A stretch of DNA of 64,000 bases from Cristatella mucedo (Eukaryota; Bryozoa; Phylactolaemata; Cristatellidae): NCBI GenBank assembly GCA_009760855.2, contig WPIO01000053.1, positions 2,191,501-2,255,500 on the forward strand, read 5' to 3'. Of this stretch, positions 11,213 to 31,916 are shown piece by piece; position 1 is the stretch's first letter; every line of letters starts with the position of its first letter. The notes below the pieces were generated by a model. It was not told the origin of the DNA. It did no database searches and saw only the letters and a list, made by a program, of their open reading frames with translations. Made by a program: the position numbers and the translations under genes.

Positions 11213-11744
11213 CGCGCACACGTCGCCAATCTGACCTCTGACCTCTTCCTAGCTGTGGGCTGCAGCCGCTGTGCCATCTGCTTGCCTGGCTATTATTGCC
11301 ACCTTGGTTGGTGCACGAACGAGGCGGCACGATCTCCCGAGGGGCCACCAAGCCCCGTTCGCCTGTGAACGCAAACCCGAGCGATTTCCGACCATTCCAG
11401 CTCTTCCGTCATTCTCCGGCCCACGACCATCATTGCCAGCCATTTTGTTGCCACTTGCGTGAGAGAGCGGTCGGTTTCGTGCATCTGTGGTCGTCCCTCG
11501 ACTATACCCGCTTGTCCGTTGGCTCCAAGTACGAGCCGAGTGGCTGCCAGCGGCGCTGAGCTGCGGTGCGTTCCGCTCTTGCGCTCTAAGCAGCGGCAGC
11601 AGCAGCGGCCTAAACCCGAGCCTCATGGGCCGGCCTCAGCATGCCCAGTTCAACCGGATCTTTTTAGCCTATCGTTCCAGGGTGCTAACCCTGGAACCAG
11701 CTGTGAGTGCTGCTTGGCACAAGTTTGAGAAAGCAATTTTTCTG

Positions 11745-11750
11745 AATAAA
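11745..11750 (+). terminator. Possible polyadenylation signal of the coiled-coil gene
   Basis: AATAAA lies about 530 bp after the candidate stop codon and is followed by a short AC/GT-containing stretch. Assignment depends on the last exon being right. Confidence 0.4.
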
Positions 11751-11894
11751 AGACAAGCTTGTCACATTGCACAGTGTCGAAGCTGGGTCGAGCGCTCGTC
11801 TCGCACTTCCGTGTGCCGCTCGAGCTTTGAAGGTCAAAGAGCCTCCGGTGCTCGCACAGTGCTCGAGCTCTTGCCTGTCACGGGTAGTGAGTGT

Positions 11895-12075
11895 TGATCA
11901 CGTGACCATCGTGGGGCACGTGACTTTCTGAGCACGTGACTTTCGCAGAGCATGTGACACTCACGGAGCACGTGGGCTGACTCTCGTCTGTCGAGCCGTG
12001 CATGTACGTAGAGCATGTGGCAAAAGCACAAAGGAATAATGTGACGTAAGTGACGCGACCACGTGACGTGGGTGA
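11895..12075. promoter_or_regulatory. Cluster of CACGTG-type E-boxes
   Basis: CACGTGAC occurs near 11899, 11918, 11934 and 12061, with CACGTGGG near 11969 and CATGTGAC/CATGTGG variants near 11950 and 12015. The first five are spaced about 15-20 bp apart, as in a short degenerate tandem repeat. This could be a bHLH-ZIP response element downstream of the coiled-coil gene, or only a minisatellite. Confidence 0.5.
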
Positions 12076-12830
12076 GCTTGAACACGCGACACAAGCTACA
12101 ACTCGTTGCAGCCTCGTGGCGATAGTACCACTCACAACACAGCCTTCCAAGGTCTTCCTCGGATTCTAACGCAGCTCGGCAAAAGTATGGCGACTGGCAT
12201 CCGTCCAGTTCAGGTCAGCATCCGGCATTTTGCCGGCGGCATCAGGATGACAAACAAAAGGGAAATTGTGATCCTCAGGCAGCACGATATCAATCGTGTA
12301 TTATTATGTGCTTCCCAGATACCAAACAACTAGGAGCCGTTCTGTTCTTTAAGTGCTTCCAACTAGCCGGCGGCCATTTTAAAGCACCGGGTTCATCAGC
12401 AGGAGACCAGAAGCGGAGTACAAGGGCATCGGCTTGATGAGGAGCAGCATGCGAATAGAGGTAGGGAATTGCTGACGCATTGCCTGCAAAACTCGACGGA
12501 ACCGGGGAAAGGGCGTTTATTTACAGACTGTATAACTCTTTCCATCTTGCTGCGTGGGCATTTCTGCCACTCCAGTACAGTGAGCGTGAGACTTTATTTC
12601 CAAAAAACATAGGTCTCAAAGTATCCGATTTTGTTAGCATCCGCTCAAGGGCTTTGCCTTTGGCTCCCCTTACCCCCAGTATAGTAAAACTGTAATGATG
12701 ATAACCATCATGCTAGGTTGCTTGTCATGCTTAGGTCAGCTGCTATAGCCACCTTAAAGATACTTTAGACTTAAAAAGATAATAAGATAAAAAGATTATT
12801 AAGATTAAGATTATTAGATAAAAAAGATTA
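12076..12830. other. Intergenic, nothing recognised
   Basis: No supported gene, RNA or repeat. The end is AT-rich with imperfect repeats of GATAAAAAGATTATTA near 12780-12835. Confidence 0.4.
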
Positions 12831-13110
12831 TTAAAGATACGTAAGACCACCGGCTAGTAGGACTTTTGGCCAAAAGTAACATGCGCTGAATCCTGCACAG
12901 CTGTATGCAAGCAAAGCACCGGAGCAAAACCACCAAGTTCACAGAAGCAAAAGCTAACTGGAGTCGATGCCTCTTTAGCTGAGACTTACATGAAGTAATT
13001 TCATAGCAGGAAGTGACCATAGCCGAAAGTGAGCTTCCGACTTTCGGTACATGCGAGCTGAAGGCTCGATCGCCAGAAGAAATCGATTTGAATCGATATT
13101 TATTGAGCCT
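12830..13110 (-). mobile_element. Decayed LINE C-terminal fragment
   Basis: The minus strand encodes ISSGDRAFSSHVPKVGSSL, close to the SFGDRAFSSYAPKAWNSLP motif at the C-terminus of family A ORF2. Confidence 0.65.
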
Positions 13111-13114
13111 GCTC

Positions 13115-13232
13115 CCACTGACCATTCGATCGTGCTTCCTTTACAGTAAATGTAAAGCACCTAGAAAGAGATTGAGTTCTCTGAAAGCGCTTTATCAAGT
13201 GTGTTGTTATTATTATTATTATTATTACTATT
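13115..13232 (+). mobile_element. LINE family A 3' tail
   Basis: CCATTCGATCGTGCTTCC, AAAGCACCTAGAAAGAGATT, GAAAGCGCTTTATC and an ATT run. A 5'-truncated insertion. Confidence 0.85.
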
Positions 13233-13478
13233 TAATGAAAGAGACGAGATGATTAACACCCACAGAGTGTTTGTGGCTTTGTCGAGTTACAGACGGCGAC
13301 TCTGCTATGCTTCCCACTTTCTCTTTGTTGCACGAGACGAAGTCCGTTGGCTACCGAATGCGTACAGAAAGCCGCTTAGGCTGTGAGTGCGCTATACAAA
13401 ACTCTCCTGCGTAACACCCACATGGTCTTTATGACTTTGTGGAGTTACTGACGGAGATACATTACGTTACAGAACGCA
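13232..13478 (+). mobile_element. LINE family B 3' tail
   Basis: CACGAGACGAAGTCCGTTGG, AAGCCGCTTAGGCTGTGAG, GTAACACCCACATGGTC and GGAGATACATTACGTTAC match the 3' UTR of the 45.4-46.7 kb copy. Confidence 0.85.
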
Positions 13479-13794
13479 CAGCGTTGATCCCCCTCTCTAT
13501 TCCCTCGGTGCCCATCAGTGCTTGGCCTGCTGACAGGCGTGACCAACTCCCTTCGGATTCGCAGTCAGCTTCCCCAAACGTTTTTCTGGCACTGCTGATC
13601 ACCTGGCAGGCATGCTATGGTTTGCCTCAACTCACCGACAAACGACCCTTCCTTCAAATGGGATTCAAGCCCGAAGCCCAGGGTCCAAAGTCAGCGACTT
13701 TAACTGCGAGGCCAATGAGGTGGCCCTTTCGAGGGCGGTCAGCTGGCAAGCTCAAACCCAGAGGCATCAACTGATGTGATTTTACTCGGTTCTC

Positions 13795-13800
13795 TTTATT
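13795..13800 (-). terminator. Polyadenylation signal of the aldo-keto reductase gene
   Basis: TTTATT on the plus strand reads AATAAA on the minus strand, about 170 bp after the stop codon. Confidence 0.6.
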
Positions 13801-13968
13801 CCTGCGCACAAACAGCACGGCGATGCTGCCTGAAGTGGCAGAGCAAGACAAGCCATGGCAGCTGCACTGCGGGTAGGCGGCCATTGTGCGCAGCCAAACA
13901 GCCGAAAACGGTCGTGGCGGCTGCTACACGAAACGTCTTGGCAGGCGGCGGCATACCACTGTCCAGCT

Positions 13969-24310
<10,342 letters not shown>

Positions 24311-24508
24311 GGGACCGATGTGATCAGAAGCGCCGACGAGCAGGATGACAAGGCCGGCAAGCGGAGAGAACCGCCCCCTTAGTGGGCACCGGAAAAGAAA
24401 TCGGAAGTAGGCGCCGCTGGTCCTGTACCGTTGGGGTATATCTACGCGTCTAACTTCCGTACCCCTGCGTACGCGTTACGGCGTTGACCTAAGCCGCGAC
24501 GGCTCAAG

Positions 24509-24509
<1 letters not shown>

Positions 24510-24581
<72 letters not shown>

Positions 24582-24630
24582 GAGAGGGAGAGAGAGAAGT
24601 GGGAGAGAGAGAGAGAGAGAGAGAAAGATG
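24510..24630. repeat. (GA)n microsatellite upstream of the aldo-keto reductase
   Basis: A GA run of about 70 bp and a shorter second run, 200-320 bp upstream of the start codon. Confidence 0.95.
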
Positions 24631-24639
24631 TTATAGCTA

Positions 24640-25795
24640 GTGGAGTTTCAAAAGAGCTGCTCTGGAAGATTGTGGGATTGTGGGATGGCACGTGCTCTGA
24701 CCTCACTCAGACGCTGCCGGTGCGGGTGTGCTTGACTACCACAAAACTCACTTACGCGACTGTACGCGTAGCCGAGGACGGCAAAGTGGGTGGTGGCTTT
24801 TCAAAGCTAGTGCGGCTACGATCTCTATGAAACGTTCGGCCTCTGAACCGGTCGGATGATGACAGTGCTTCAAAGACCGTTCCTGAACTGTAGCGCCTTG
24901 CTGGCCTTGGCTTAATTTTAGCGCGAACAAGAGCTTTTCTGCGGCGGGCAAGAACTCCTTTGCCCTGGAGCAGTGAGCCAGAGACGAGCGCCAGTGCGGT
25001 AAGAGAGCACGAGTTTAAGAGCAAGCCAGGTAGCTCTGAGACCAGCGGTGGCGATTCGGCCTTTAGAATTGGTCCGATACCCGCGGGAGCTGCCTGATTG
25101 CTGTTGGCTGGCCTGTTAACCTCCGTCATCACTCTGTCCAAAAAGAATCGTCTGGAACCCATTCGCCATTCAAGCTGGACAGAGGTGCCATTCCTGTGGC
25201 CTGTTGACGGTATTAATTCCTTACCGTAATGGGCCACGGTGTCGGGCTCAATACCACTAAGCTCTTGCCCCCCTCTTGTCTCAGCTAAGTATTTAAGAGT
25301 CGAGCGACGCTCGCGCTTGGTCTTTTGTCCGGCTTCTCTCTCCGGCTTCGCTTCGACGCCGTCGGACTCGTTTCTCTGAAAGCGAGGGAGGAGGGCGGGC
25401 TGTTCGCCGGCGATGGACGGGACAGGACGAGACAGCGCTTGGAGGATTCGTTAGACTCCACCAAATACGATCGTATAGCGCCAGAGCTAGCATTTTGTTT
25501 TTCTTTTGTAGTTGTGTGTGCGCGCTCGCACGTGGTCTCGGTATAAATATTTGCCGGTGCGAGCTAAGCGTAGTTGGTATGGTGTGAGGTATTCCATTGG
25601 TTTGGGCTCGTTTGTCTATTTGGGTCGTTCGCCCCTAGAAACGCAGAAAGCCTAAGTGTGGAGACGTGTTTCCTACTCAAGAGTGCCTGAGGTGGCGTGT
25701 GTGGAGTATTCCTACCGCAAGGTGGAAACGGAGTCGTAGTTCTCCGGTCAAGGTTTAGGCTCCGGTTCGAGCTGTGTCTTTTGGGTCGTTCCTCA
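24640..25795. other. Intergenic, GC-rich, unrecognised
   Basis: No supported coding exon. A TATA-like GTATAAATATT occurs near 25541 and the area has CG-rich stretches. An LTR remnant or a promoter is possible but unsupported. Confidence 0.3.
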
Positions 25796-25998
25796 TTATA
25801 GACGTATTGCATGCTGCCACTAACCACTCTTTTGTGCTGACCCTGTGCATGTCACCCCTAACCACGTTATTCATGTTGTTTATCAAGCATGATATTACTC
25901 ACCATTCAATCGCATTTCCCTTTGCAGCAAATGTAAAGCGCATGGAAAGAGATTGAGTTTTCCGATGGCACTTTATCAAGTGCATTATTATTATTAAC
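25795..25998 (+). mobile_element. LINE family A 3' tail
   Basis: GCATGCTGCCACTAACCACTC through AAAGCGCATGGAAAGAGATTG to an ATT run. A second plus-strand copy begins immediately afterwards. Confidence 0.85.
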
Positions 25999-26735
25999 AA
26001 GTTGGTCCATGCATTCGTGACATCCCGTCTCGACCTCTGCAACTCACTGCTTACTTACCTACCAGCATGTGCGATCAGGCGATTGCAGCTGGTGCAAAGC
26101 TCTGCAGCTAGGCTTGTCTGTCGTGAGCGTCGCAGTTGCCACATTACTCCACTTCTCGCCGACCTGCACTGGCTGCCAGTCAAGCAACGGATTGACTTCA
26201 AGGTTTTGTCGCTCACTTTTAGGTCTCTTCATTCTATGGCTCCAGCCTATCTTTCAGATATACTACCCCATCAGGCCAAGCATCGTACCACCCGCTTTTC
26301 GGAATCCAACAGTCTACAAATACCTCGTTCAAACCTTAAATCCTTTGGAGACCGTGCATTTAGTTCGTATGCTCCCAAAGCCTGGAACTTCCTCCCGACC
26401 TGCGTCAGAACATCCCCTGACCTGACCACATTTAAAAAGAACGTAGAAACAAACCTATTGAGGACAGCATTTAGTGGGTCCCTGTGGTTCGTCCTTGATG
26501 TGCTTATGCGTGCCGAAACTGTGCATGCTGCCGCCACTAACCACATTTACATGCTGACCCTGTGCATGTCACCCCTAACCATATTATTCATTTTGTTTGT
26601 TTTTCAAGCATGATTTTACTTACCATTCAATTGCATTTCACTTTACAGCAAATGTAAAGCGCCTAGAAACAGATTAAATTCTCTGAGGGTGCTTTATCAA
26701 GTGCATTATTATTATTATTGTTATCATTATTATAA
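25999..26735 (+). mobile_element. LINE family A, 5'-truncated copy
   Basis: One open frame (26002-26613) encodes the RT C-terminal region, with HAFVTSRLDLCNSLLTYLPA, RRSCHITPLLADLHWLPV and SFGDRAFSSYAPKAWNFLP, then the 3' UTR, stem-loop and ATT tail. The C-terminal frame is intact, so it is fairly young. The palm domain is absent by 5' truncation. Confidence 0.9.
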
Positions 26736-26754
26736 CAGTTGGCACGTGTTATAC

Positions 26755-26865
26755 TAAGATAGATCCAGCCTACCTTTCACATCTACTCCCCCACCAGGCT
26801 CAGCGTCGTACCAATCGCTTATGTTAATCTAGTCGTTTATCTGCACGCGTACGAACCTCATGGAA
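26755..26865 (+). mobile_element. LINE family A scrap next to the satellite
   Basis: CCTACCTTTCACATCTACTC, CACCAGGCTCAGCGTCGTAC: C-terminal codons (PAYLSHLLPHQAQRRT) on plus, then the satellite begins. Confidence 0.6.
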
Positions 26866-29800
26866 ATAGACGGCAATGGCCCGGCCTTGACTGCCATTTT
26901 TGTATTACATTACGTATAACATCGCACTTTAAAAAAGTGCGATGTAATACCTTATGTGTACTTTAGCTTTGCACAGCCTAGGTGCAGTCGATTTGCGACG
27001 GATTGCAGAAGATTGCTGTATTGACATGGGCGTTGGCCGTGAATTGCAATGCAGTGATCTAGAGCTGGCATTACCAATGGCATTTCCTGGGTGCACCAAA
27101 AATAGAGTATACACGAACGAGAAATCTAAATGAGAGCGTCGCTCAGCAGCGTTCAGTCTATTGTTAATGGGTCATTATTGAAATTCTGTATTTTCCCAGG
27201 TCGTTGCCCGGCAATTGCCGGCGATTGCCAGGCATTGCCCAAGATTGAATGCGAAAAATGTTATTATGTTCGTGCAGTGAACGTTACGTGGTTTGATAAT
27301 TACAAATTCAAACGGCCGACTTCCAGCCAACTTGAAACGGATTTCGGTAGAGGACGGGCCATGCCGTTACTTGCCATATATTGCCCTAGATTGTACGCTC
27401 TCTTTTGTTTAAAAGACAGGATTGCACTTTTAGTGCAGCGTGCTTTCATTATGCAAGAAAAGTTGGAGCTACTCTCGGAACTGTCGGTCCATTGATAACG
27501 GACCGCTATGGATTAGTGCATTTCCCATGGCTGTCGATTGCCATGCATTATGGTAAATTGAACTCGCATAATGGGTGCTAATTAATCGCTCGAACTGTTA
27601 GATGTTACGTGGAATGAGAGCTGCAGTTTCGCGAAGCCTCTCTTGCCGATTTTCCACGGAATGCTGTGTTGGCCCCAACAATGGCAGTCGATTGCCGCGC
27701 ATCGTCGGCAATAAACAGGCAAAGATGGCTTGACAACTCCGCGGTTTCACTTTGAACACAGGTGAAGCGATGTATGCAACGACAAGTGGAGCTTCGCGAA
27801 GGCAAATTTGCGGTTGGTTTGCCGCGGATTTACGGATTGCAGCTTCAAGCCTAGCTATTGCCATAGCTTGCCATACATTGCCCACGATTTTAGAGCACCG
27901 TTGGTATAACTTATGTGGTTGCACTTTTAACTTGGTGCTGTATTATGAATTTAAAATTGGAGCGCTAAGAAGCAAATTTAGGGGCAATTTGTTTTGTAGT
28001 GCTCTAGATTACAGTATTGACCTCGACCATTGCTGTGGATTGCCGTGCTATGCTGAAAGTTAACGAAAGTTAACATCTTGAAAATACCACGGTTTCACTT
28101 GGGACGCAGTAGAATGCTATATGTAATGACCTATGGGGCTTCGTGCTGCCAATTTCTCATTGATTTGCCTTGAGTTGGGGTATTGGCCCGGGCCATTGCT
28201 GTCGATTGCCATTGTTGAAAGGATGTGATTGCACTTTAAAGACAGTGGGCTGACTCGTAAGATAAATGGGATCTTGGCCCAGTCACTTTCCGGTGATTTG
28301 CGATGATCATAATGGATTGCTGTATTTGCCCGGGCCATTGCCGTCGGTTGCCATGCATTGCCCAAGATTGAATGGCAGAGCTTGTTGAAAATGTGCACAC
28401 GCGTACGCAGTGATATTTTTCGGGGAGTGAGAATTTGAGCTCGGTGCAGCCGATTTCTCTCTATTTGTCACGGATTGCCGTATTGGCCCTATAATTGCTG
28501 TCAATTGCCGTTCATTGTTGACAACTAACGTGCAAAATGGCTTGAAAGGCCTACGATTTCACCTTTAGCACAAATAAATGTGAAATGCGATGTCATTCAG
28601 TACTTCCTGTAGCCAATTTGTGGTCGATTTACGACGGATTGTAGTGGATTCCTGCTTCGAGCCGAGCCGTTGATAGACACGCATTGCTCGAGATTGTACG
28701 AGCACAATTCCTGAAAATAATGTGGTTGACTTTAACCACTTTTCTTTGAAACATGCATTCAAAATTAAAGTATTGCAAAACCGATTTAAGAGCATTTTGC
28801 ATCAGATTGTTGCATATTACGGTATTGTCCCAGGGTCTTTCAATCGATTGAAGTGTATTGCTGCCAAATGGTCGAGGAAACCATAACCGAAGATTAGAGA
28901 AACGCACGTTTCACTATTAGAACTTAAAAGTGTACGAATTCTGGTCGTTTTACGGCGGATTGACAAACTGGCCCTTGCAGTTGCAATCGATTGCTGCAGA
29001 ATGGTCGAGGCCACTACAGGGAAATTATGCGAGTACATAATCACCAAAGAGTAGAGCAGCGTGCAATCAAAATTAGAGTTTCTGGGTTACTCGTTCTGGT
29101 CCCTGTGCGGCTGATTGCAGCGGATTGAGGTATGGGACCGGTCAGTTGCGATCAATTGCAGTGCATTGCATGAGAACGCGTATGCACAATGGACCGAAAT
29201 TTTGTGGGTGCACTTGGAACTGAGTCTGGTCTTACATGCAATGTCAATTAGAGCTTCGCGATGGCGATTTGCAATGGAATAGAGTAGATTTCGGCATTTT
29301 CCCAGGTAATTTCGGGCGACTGCCGCGAATTGCAAGAGTGCGATGCACAATTTTTTTTATATTTTACTAGGGTGAGCGCACACACTATGCACTTTAATAT
29401 GCAATACAAATGGAGCACGGTGTACTTATTTCTATTTTAATTGCGGTGGATTTGGTGGGTTGAAGTGAATTGTGGTTTTAGTGGGGGTACTGCTGTCGAC
29501 TGAAGTGAATTGCATGAGAACGGCCGTGCCAATTCAAGTGAAATTTTTAAGTGCAATTTTCGCAGGGTGCACTATGTATGTGATATGAATTAAAAAGCTT
29601 TTCAAAAAATATTTCTGTCGTTTTGCGGTGGAATGCAGTGGATCGCGGTATTGGCTCGGGCCACTGCAATCTTATTTCAGTGGACTTCGTGAGAACGCGT
29701 GAGCGAATCGTGCGAGATTTTCTGAGTACATTGTACGCGTAGCTTATATTCCAAACTCTTTGGAGCTGTGCGAAGCTGATTTGTGGTGGATTTAGAGGGG

Positions 29801-29880
29801 ACTGACTTGGATTTCGGTACAGGCCTCGGGCGTTGAAGTTCATTTTCATAAGTGCACAGTCACACGGAATTTAGTGGATC
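26866..29880. repeat. Degenerate satellite, ~165-bp monomers
   Basis: A block resembling GGATTGCGGTATTGGCC, CGGGCCATTGCTGTCGATTG and CCATGCATTGCCCAAGATTG recurs about every 150-180 bp. Clear instances are near 27240, 27536, 27700, 27872, 28030, 28205, 28356 and 28514, with weaker ones to about 29830. Between them lie GAGCTTCGCG, AATTTGCGGTCGATTTGCGG and GTTTCACTTTGAAC modules in constant order. That makes roughly 17-18 monomers in the same orientation, strongly diverged, with an inverted half-monomer at the left end. No gene is present; frames across it are shadows. Confidence 0.85.
26926..26950. repeat. Inverted-repeat boundary of the satellite
   Basis: CATCGCACTTT, AAA, AAAGTGCGATG: perfect 11-bp arms with a 3-base loop. 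Left of it the satellite module GGCAATGGCCCGGCC runs in reverse; right of it the array runs forward. Confidence 0.75.
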
Positions 29881-30230
29881 GATAAAATCAAACGTGTACT
29901 AAAATATCTGGCCAAAATTTGAACTCGGGAACGCCAATGTCTGGTCGATGCTGGCCGAATTAGAATGGATTTCTGTGTATTTCGGTAATTCGTCGAACCT
30001 GTTGCTTGGTGGCTCTCTGGTAATTAGTGGCGTAGGACAGAGCCTGATCGGACGTAACGTCGACCGAACTCTTCCAGCTCATCAGCGCCACAGCTAATGC
30101 AACTGGCTACAGCTTCTCGTGGTTATAGAAGGAGACAGGTCATGGGACTCAATAACTAACGGATCAAATTACTACTTTGCTGCAAAGCCAGTACCATGTT
30201 CGTGCTGCGCATGAGTTTTGGATTGCACAT
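29880..30230. other. Unrecognised sequence after the satellite
   Basis: No named feature in these 350 bp. Confidence 0.4.
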
Positions 30231-30234
30231 TCAC

Positions 30235-30930
30235 AGCCTAAGCGGCTTTCGGTCCGCATTCGGTGGCCAACAGACTTCATCTCATGCCGCTAAGAGAAAG
30301 TGAGCAGCATAGCAGAGTCAGGAGGGCAGCCGAGTTAGTGAGTAGCATGAAAGTAGCAGCTCGGGACGGCTAGAAAGGATTTGCCAAAGTCGGCAGCAGG
30401 AGAGTAGTTGTCGTTGCGAAAAAATCGTGGAAGTGAGTTCCACAATCTAGAGCAGCAAAAGCTTCTGGTGCCAACAAATCTTTAAGCAGAGGAATGCAAG
30501 AGCTAATTTATTATCCATGCACGACCTGAGGCTGAAACTGGTGCAGCAGTTTAGCTAGGAAAGGAGGAGCCGAGCCGTGGTAGGCCTTGCATGTCGGCAT
30601 AGAAAGTTTGCTCTTTTGATCTAGCGGCAGCCATTCAAGCTCATTCAGCAAAGGAGACACGAGGTCAAACCTCTGGGATTCACAAACTAGCCTTGCAGCC
30701 ATATTCATAGCCAGCTGTAGTGGCCTTGTGACTTTTTTGGTAGCCCAGCCAAAAGGGAATTATAATAATCTAGCCGTGACAGAACTAAGGAGCTAGTTAA
30801 ATTTTGGCTAGCCACCGCGAAAGACACCTTAGACAGTGGATCAGACGTGATTGCTAGCTAGCTGTGGAAGCATTCTTAACGAAGCTTTTGAAATTTATAC
30901 AGCTGTCGAAGACGACACCTACATTCCGAG
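30235..30930 (-). mobile_element. LINE family B, 3' half
   Basis: On minus it encodes broken ORF2 C-terminal sequence (MAARLVCESQRFDLVSPLL, ELEWLPLDQ) and the family B 3' UTR (AGCGGCTTTCGGTCCGCATTC on plus). It lies just downstream of the TRIM stop codon and may form part of its 3' UTR. Confidence 0.85.
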
Positions 30931-30996
30931 ACGGAACGTGACAGGCAGTTGACAATACACACCCAGAGCTAGGGAAGTTGAAGCCACGTCCCTGCG

Positions 30997-31916
30997 TTAT
31001 CTGCTCCCAGCTGCTGCAGCAGGGTACACGGTAACTTTCTTCAGCTCCTTGCTTGTTTCGTCGTAGCCGAGCACGGCTAGCATGGTCCTCTGTCCTCTCC
31101 CCACTGACAGGCACAGAGGCCACCACAGTCCAACGCTGCTGCACGAGATGACTTGCTGCAGCAGCTGCCCACTCTTTGGACTGAGGGCCCTCACACAGTC
31201 TCTGCTCCTGACTCCCTGTCTCCCTCGAACGGTCACGTACAGGAGGCCGCCTGCAGCACAGATACCCTGCACTCCCTCCCTGCTACTCAGCTCGTGTCTC
31301 CACTGTCTGTCACCTCGGTGGCTGTAGCTGTCCAACACGCACAGCTCTCTGCCGTCGTTCAGCTTCACCCTGCTGTAGCTCGAAGTTACCAGATCAGCAG
31401 CAGTGAGAGCCACACTGCCTATGTGATACACGTACTTCCTGCTGTACAGCAGCCGCCCCGTGCTCAGCTGCAGCAGCTGCAGCACTGGGCCAGGCTGCCA
31501 CGGGCTTCTGCCCTCAGTTACAGCAAGTAGGTCGCCGAGCACGGACAGCCGCCAGGGAGGCGACTGCAGCGCAGCGACACGTCCGTCCTCAAGCCACCTC
31601 GGATCCCCTGCAGCAGCAGCAGCATCAGCAGAGCTGCGTCTGAGCAGCAGGACTAGCCGTGAGTAGAGCAGGCCTACGGCAGCTCGCCCGCACTCCAGAG
31701 ACTGCACTGCACTGACTGCATCGTCGTCTCCGTCGCTCTGCCTCGCAGGTCTCCAGGCACTTAGCTCAATGCCGCTCTCGCTGTATTCCTTCAGGCCGTT
31801 TTCCCTGGCGGCCAGAAGCAGGTGCCCCTCTGACGTCACAGACCGGTCGTGGCACCTGACAGGCGTCTGGAAGCTGCCGGAGGCAGGGCCGAAGTGCTGC
31901 AGCACTGGCTGCTCTG
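30997..31916 (-). CDS. TRIM-type gene exon 2
   Basis: 306 codons to TAA (30999-30997). Encodes residues 368-673: possible beta-propeller segments rich in Ser, Leu, Arg and short Ala runs, with no zinc-binding motif. Confidence 0.85.

Noticed and set aside
24640-25795. Solo LTR
   Set aside because: A TATA-like site is present but no terminal TG/CA pair, no duplication and no second LTR could be shown.
27130-28063. Plus-strand frames of 103-121 codons
   Set aside because: They run across satellite monomers and change content with each unit.
26866-29880. CRISPR-like array
   Set aside because: Units are contiguous about 165-bp satellite monomers with no short identical repeat and unique spacer pattern, and the genome is eukaryotic.
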